Part shown: in pieces, positions 59,722-64,000 of the stretch | Numbering within the stretch: the stretch's first letter is position 1 | Layout of the letters: each line of letters opens with the position of its first letter | Made by a program: the position numbers and the translations under genes | Origin: Symbiodinium natans | Taxonomy: Eukaryota > Sar > Dinophyceae > Suessiales > Symbiodiniaceae | Length of the DNA stretch: 64,000 bases | Assembly (NCBI GenBank): GCA_905221605.1 | Contig: CAJNDS010002167.1 | Location: 419,673-483,672 of the forward strand | Reading direction: 5' to 3' | The notes under the pieces: generated by a model | Seen by the model: only the letters and a program-made list of their open reading frames with translations | Databases searched by the model: none | Told to the model about the DNA's origin: nothing

Positions 59722-60405
59722 AGCCCTAAACCCTAAACCCTAAACCCTAAACCCTAAACCTGCTGTAGCTAGCTTAGGGACGATTGTTCATGTAGGTCGG
59801 GGAAGGAGCTTAATTAGGGCAGTTCGGATGCAGGCCTTTGTTTACTAAGTTGTAGCTCCTCCCTGAACCCTAGCCCTAAACCCTGAACCCTAAACCCTAA
59901 ACCCCCCGGGCTTGATGTTGCTAGGACGGGCTTTCCCCAGGCGAACATCCGCAATGCCTTCTGTAACCCTTACCCAGACCTCTTGGAGGAAAAAAATAGG
60001 TCCCTTGAGGGTTCATGGTTTAGGGTTTAGGGGTTTGGGGTTTCCTAAGAATGACACAATAGTAGTATAGGGTAACTACGCTTTGGGGGCTACTTTTTGG
60101 AGTTTTTCAAGGGGTCTGGGTAAACATCTGTAAGCCCCAAGCCAACGTGAACCTGGATAAGCCTCGGTCTCTACCCGCCTCAAGCTCTACCTGAACCCAA
60201 AAAATCGTAAGCAAACCAGGACACGAAGGAGCCTATCTTCACTTAATAGCCCTGTCCGATCCCAAGCAAACCCTGAATCCTAAACCCTAAACCCTACACC
60301 CTACCCTAAACCCTAACCCTGAGCCAAAATGAACCTCAAGCTCGTACCTTGAACCCCCGTAGATTCTAAGCAGCACGCGACTCGCAATCCACTGGAGGTT
60401 TTGAG

Positions 60406-60500
60406 ACCCTAAACCCTAAACCCTAAACCCTAAACCCTAAACCCTAAACCCTAAACCCTAAACCCTAAACCCTAAACCCTAAACCCTAAACCCTAAACCC
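60406..60500 (-). repeat. CCCTAAA tract
   Basis: Thirteen perfect units. After it (60500-60790) two open pieces follow strong pyrimidine tracts: 60603-60620 and 60666-60724 (AAISFWGRVWSLGLSRLR, after CCCCGGACCAG). They could be exons, but their phase does not match the next gene model. Confidence 0.9.
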
Positions 60501-60844
60501 ACCTTCCTGCTGTTGCACACTTCTAACGCCGTTCAGACTTAAGTATTTCGATACGGGGGTGTATAAGGTGGGCGTGACTTTCGTCCCCTCCCCCCACCCA
60601 GGATTTGTTTGGGCACCCGGTTCGAACAAACGTTTTTCCTTTTTCCTTTTTTTCCCCGGACCAGGCTCGCAGCAATTAGCTTTTGGGGGCGGGTGTGGAG
60701 CCTGGGCCTATCCCGGCTGAGGGGTTATCCTAAACACACCATACGCGCCCCAACACTGGGTTTCGGGTACAGAGTGATTTTTTTTGAACAGCCCTAAACC
60801 CTAAACCCTAAACCCTAAACCCTAAACCCTAAACCCTAAACCAG

Positions 60845-62257
60845 GAGCTGACTTACCACACGCCTTCGGCAGCGAGGTTGCCGGAAGCCCGTGAAGAGGC
60901 GGGGCATGACGTCGCGGGTTTAGGGTTTAGGGTTTAGGGTTTAGGGTTTAGGGTTTAGGGTTTAGGACTCCAAGAGCAGATTCGTGGCCTTGGGACGTAT
61001 TACATGTCAGTCTGGAGGTTCACAATGCGGCACATATCGTTCAGACGTATATAGGTACATGGACCCTTCGGGAAACAAGGTTGCGTTGAACACCCTAAAC
61101 CCTCAACCCCCAACCTTACATCCCACACCCTGCCCGCCAAGGTTTCGGGTTAGGGTTTAGGGTTTAGGGATTGTTGTTTAGGGTTTAGGGTTTAGGGTTT
61201 AGGGTTTAGGGTTTAGGGTTTAGGGTTTAGGGTTTAGGGTTTAGGGTTTAGGGTTTAGGGTTTAGCTTTTTATTTTGGGCTTTAGAGCTCAACTCCTCTA
61301 AGTCCCCTTCCCACCCAAACCCCCCACCCAAACTCCCCAAACACCTTGACAACTCTCAACTCAGCAGCGTGGTCGAGGATACCAGGGAGATTGCGCATCC
61401 CGCTGGCGATGAGGACTCGGAGCCCTTGTCGCGGTCTCGGTTTTGGCGGCTCCTGGATTCCTCCGCCAGTTTAGGGTTTGTGGGGTTCGGGGATTCAGGT
61501 TTAGGATATGAAAAGGCTTGTGGGTTTTCGGCTTTGTATCTCAGGGCTTGTGACAATACTACTATTTGTTTTGTGACAATACTACTATTTGTTTAAGAAC
61601 ACCCCCCCCCCCCCCCCCCCAGACATAAAGGATAACAATCCATACACTTACAAGGAGGGGCCCCCTAGTTATAAGTAGAGTTATGACGACCCTAAATTGG
61701 GTTATAAGGATCCTAAAATAGGTTACAAGTCCCTTAACAGTCTAGTAAGGGGGGGCCCTCCTTGTACAAGGGAGACGTTTTTTCATTTTCTTACGCAAAT
61801 GGCAGAATAGAGCGCTTGGGGAACATGTTGGGCCGCTCACAGTCAAGCTGGTTTAGGGTTCAGGGTTTAGGGTTTAGGGTTTAGGGTTGAGGGTTAAGGG
61901 TTTAGGGTTTAGGTTTAAGGTTTAAGGTTTAGGGTTTAGAGGTGGTGGTGTGGTATATGATTTTGCTGCGACTTGCTTAAGATTCCCCAATATGAAGAAA
62001 CATAATCCCTACTGGAAAAACATCTTGCTTTTTTGGTGGTTTTTAAGCAAATAGTAGTTTTTGTAGATCGAAGGGTTGTTAAAGACTTGAGGAAGTTCAG
62101 GGTGCAGAGGGTTTCGGGGGTTCCGGGCTTTAGGGTTTAGGTTTAGGGTTTAGGGTTTAGGGTTTAGGGTTTAGGTGCGGGCTGCGATGACAACATCTTT
62201 GACATAGGGCCGGCCTTCCAGGCTGCGAACGCACGGCAGGCCCGAAACCTCTCATGA
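60845..62257 (+). CDS. unknown protein, 3' exons with a telomere-repeat intron
   Basis: Exons: 60845-60917 (ELTYHTPSAARLPEAREEAG), 60980-61017 (SWPWDVLHVSLE), 61365-61468 (VVEDTREIAHPAGDEDSEPL, then RFWRLLDSSA) and 62175-62257 (AGCDDNIFDIGPAFQAANAR, stop TGA). The first junction is in phase across a 62-base intron, 60918-60979, made almost entirely of TTTAGGG units and ending ACTCCAAGAGCAG. The third junction is in phase, with donor GTTTAGGG and acceptor TTTAG, both from repeat units. The second junction is not in phase as drawn, so an exon between 61018 and 61364 is probably missing. No domain was recognised. The acidic GDEDSE stretch and IFDIGPAF are typical globular and linker sequence. 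Confidence 0.5.
60918..60979 (+). other. 62-base intron built from TTTAGGG units
   Basis: GTTTAGG repeated seven times is followed by a 13-base tail ending in AG. Removal joins GHDVA to DSWPWDVL with the frame kept. It is the clearest case in the window in which a telomere-like tract alone could form an intron. Confidence 0.5.
61145..61266 (+). repeat. TTTAGGG tract
   Basis: About fifteen TTTAGGG units with one interruption (ATTGTTG) near 61168. Confidence 0.95.
61651..61764. repeat. MITE, family A (TA target)
   Basis: CAAGGAGGGGCCCCCTAG and AAGGGGGGGCCCTCCTTG are the arms, with TA on each side. The interior CCTAAATTGGGTTATAAGGATCC is shared with 34705-34829 and 62442-62561. Confidence 0.9.
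61970..62062. repeat. MITE-like element, family K
   Basis: The arms CTTGCTTAAGATTCCCC and GTGGTTTTTAAGCAAATAG surround ATAATCCCTACTGG. It lies in the last intron of the 60.8-62.3 kb gene. Confidence 0.6.
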
Positions 62258-62273
62258 ACGCATGAAAGCCCCA

Positions 62274-62402
62274 AACCTAAACCCTAAACCCTAAACCCTA
62301 AACCCTAAACCCTAAACCCTAAACCCTAAACCCTAAACCCTATACCCTAAACCCTAAACCCTAAACCCTAAACCCTAAACCCTAAACCCTAACCCTAAAC
62401 CC
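62274..62402 (-). repeat. CCCTAAA tract
   Basis: About eighteen CCCTAAA units with one CCCTATA and one short unit, just after the stop of the preceding gene model. Confidence 0.95.
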
Positions 62403-62441
62403 TGAACCCTATGTAGGGTTCCGCAAGCCGTAAACCCCCTA

Positions 62442-62561
62442 CAAGGAGGGGCCCCCCAGTTATAAGTAGAGTTATAAGGGCCCTAAATTGGGTTATAAGG
62501 ATCCTAAATTAGGTGATAAGTCCCTTAAGTACGGTTAGTAGAGTAAGGGGGCCCGTCCTTG
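62442..62561. repeat. MITE, family A (TA target), inside a duplicated flank
   Basis: The arms CAAGGAGGGGCCCCCC and GGGGGCCCGTCCTTG lie between TA dinucleotides. The same 24-base sequence starting CCCTGAACCCTATGTAGGG lies on both sides of the element (62400-62423 and 62583-62606), so host DNA was duplicated around it. Confidence 0.85.
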
Positions 62562-62606
62562 TAGAGCCTACAACCCTAAACCCTGAACCCTATGTAGGGT
62601 TCCGTA

Positions 62607-63929
62607 TGGGTTGCAAACCCCACTGCTTGCCTAGGCGCAAACCTCGCAAGCTGAGCCTTCAGAAGCAGCACACCTGCATTTAGGGTTCATAAGGTTTCGG
62701 AGGGTCAGTCAAATTTCCATGATGTGGACCCTGTGTCCATCATGTGACTGTTGCAGGGTCCTTGTGGTTTCCATTTAGGGTCTCGGGGCACCAAATACCC
62801 CGTAGTTGCAACAAGTAGATTTTCCATACAGGTCCAGGAAACGAGAAGGGTCCATCATGTAGATCAACCACCGTAACCATTACATTGTTTTTTGCGCGGG
62901 GGGGGGGGGGGGGGGGGGGGGGACCTTCACTGCAAACCTTAAACCTAAACCCTAAACCCTAAACCCTAAACCCTAAACCCTAAACCCAAATCCCGTAAAG
63001 CGGGTGTCGCGAAAAAACGGGCGCATTGTGTTGGATGTCATGGATGTCTCAAGCGGTCGAACCAGAAACTGTTTTTCTCTGACGAACAATAATTTTGGTT
63101 CAGGGTTTAGGGTTTAGGCTTTAGGGGGCTTGTTAGCCCAGCGGCACCCTTTAGCACTTTTTTGGTTCAAGGTTCCCGTATAAAGTAACCAACCCCCCAA
63201 AAAGGGGACCCTTGTGGTAATATGGTTGCTTGGCTACCAAGAAGTATGGAGCCCCTTTAATAAATGCCGACTGTGCCCTTTAATCCCTACACTCTGAAGC
63301 CCCCAACCCTACACACCCGAAACCCTACATCCTAGAAACCCTTAAATTGAAACCCTGCCCCTAAACCCTAAACCCTAAACCCTAAACCCCGAACACTATG
63401 ATTCCTCAACCCTACACCCCCCCAAAGGGTGGGGACTCCTAACAGCTCCCCCACAGTCCTCAACTCCGAACTCCAAAAACCTGAAAACCACGCCCCCTTC
63501 AATACCTGAAGCCATAAAGGTGCCTGGGGTTTAGGGTTTAGGGTTCAGGGTTTAGGGTTTAGGGTTTAGGGTTTAGGGTTGAAGGTTTCGGGTTTGGGGT
63601 GCCTACATCCCTCAAGCTTTCCGAACCCGACCATCTAGACTCTAGAACTTCGCGACTGGCTAAATCCCGCGCCTCTCTGGGTAGCCTTGGGCGGGACATT
63701 TGCAAATTTGCTGCGAAAGCGACGCCTAACCCCAAAAGCGATAGCCCCCAGATACGAGTCAGTTTTATCATCATAACTTGAGTTGATTACCTTGCAGATG
63801 CAGTGCATTCGGCTTGAACTCGGCTGGTTAAGAGTGCCCCATGGTGCCCAGGACTTGGCAGTGCAGTTCTATTGGCAAAGCGATACCTAACCCCACACGC
63901 GATACCCTCAATGTAATCCCTTCATTAAA
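62607..63929. other. repeats and unassigned sequence
   Basis: A G-run lies at 62898-62921 and a CCCTAAA tract at 62950-62985. Family I copy: 63146-63245. TTTAGGG lies at 63530-63580. A frame at 63599-63780 (LSEPDHLDSRTSRLAKSRAS, IRVSFIIIT then stop) may be a terminal exon. A piece at 62637-62695 after TTGCCTAG (KPRKLSLQKQHTCI then stop) is another. Neither has a partner. Confidence 0.35.
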
Positions 63930-64000
63930 ACCCCCCCCCTACCCCTCAATATTAAAACCCCCCCCCCATTATAGTTATATTATGGTATATTGGGGGTTTT
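63930..64000. repeat. family Q element, cut by the window edge
   Basis: TCAATATTAAAACCCCCCCCCC and CATTATAGTTATATTATGG match the repeated unit at 30462-30660. Confidence 0.7.

Overview
The window reads as nuclear DNA of a dinoflagellate. The supporting signs are: TTTAGGG-type telomeric repeats scattered in both orientations every few hundred bases; near-identical intronless genes repeated on one strand; a Penelope-like retroelement; a multi-frame relic that looks like a very common Suessiales repeat protein; and inferred introns that often start with GC or GA instead of GT. The genus cannot be fixed from the sequence.

Layout. 1-10.4 kb holds repeats, a frameshifted relic (3.5-4.6 kb), a spaced repeat array (4.9-5.9 kb), a charged low-complexity gene with frameshifts (6.7-7.8 kb) and two minisatellites. 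11.06-14.65 kb holds the 3' half of an aspartic protease cut into exons of 29-83 bases. 17.69-23.25 kb is one intact mobile element with 297-bp terminal direct repeats, a large ORF (N-terminal GIY-YIG-like domain plus YVDD reverse transcriptase) and two downstream frames separated by a single UGA in a readthrough-like context. 26.4-42.3 kb is best explained as one + strand JmjC/cupin-like gene of small exons. Its introns carry two intact aquaporin genes, one aquaporin pseudogene, a small secreted-protein gene and SSU rRNA-like fragments. 42.9-44.3 kb is a membrane protein with an acidic C-terminus. 47.1-51.3 kb is a BTB/POZ gene. 53.0-62.3 kb holds three more small-exon genes whose reading phases chain correctly.

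The main observation is that most telomere-like tracts do not separate genes but lie in introns. Coding exons of 18-166 bases sit between tracts, usually with TTTAGGG on the donor side and CCCTAAA on the acceptor side, and sometimes the GT of GTTTAGGG is itself the donor. The introns also carry at least a dozen families of 70-200 bp inverted-repeat (MITE-like) elements. Comparison of the aquaporin paralogues catches a telomeric tract and two hairpin elements as insertions.

Limits. Exon models were built by eye from homology, splice dinucleotides and phase continuity. No RNA evidence or database search was available. Short open segments with AG/GT flanks also occur by chance here (examples are listed as rejected), so exons outside phase-consistent chains have low confidence.
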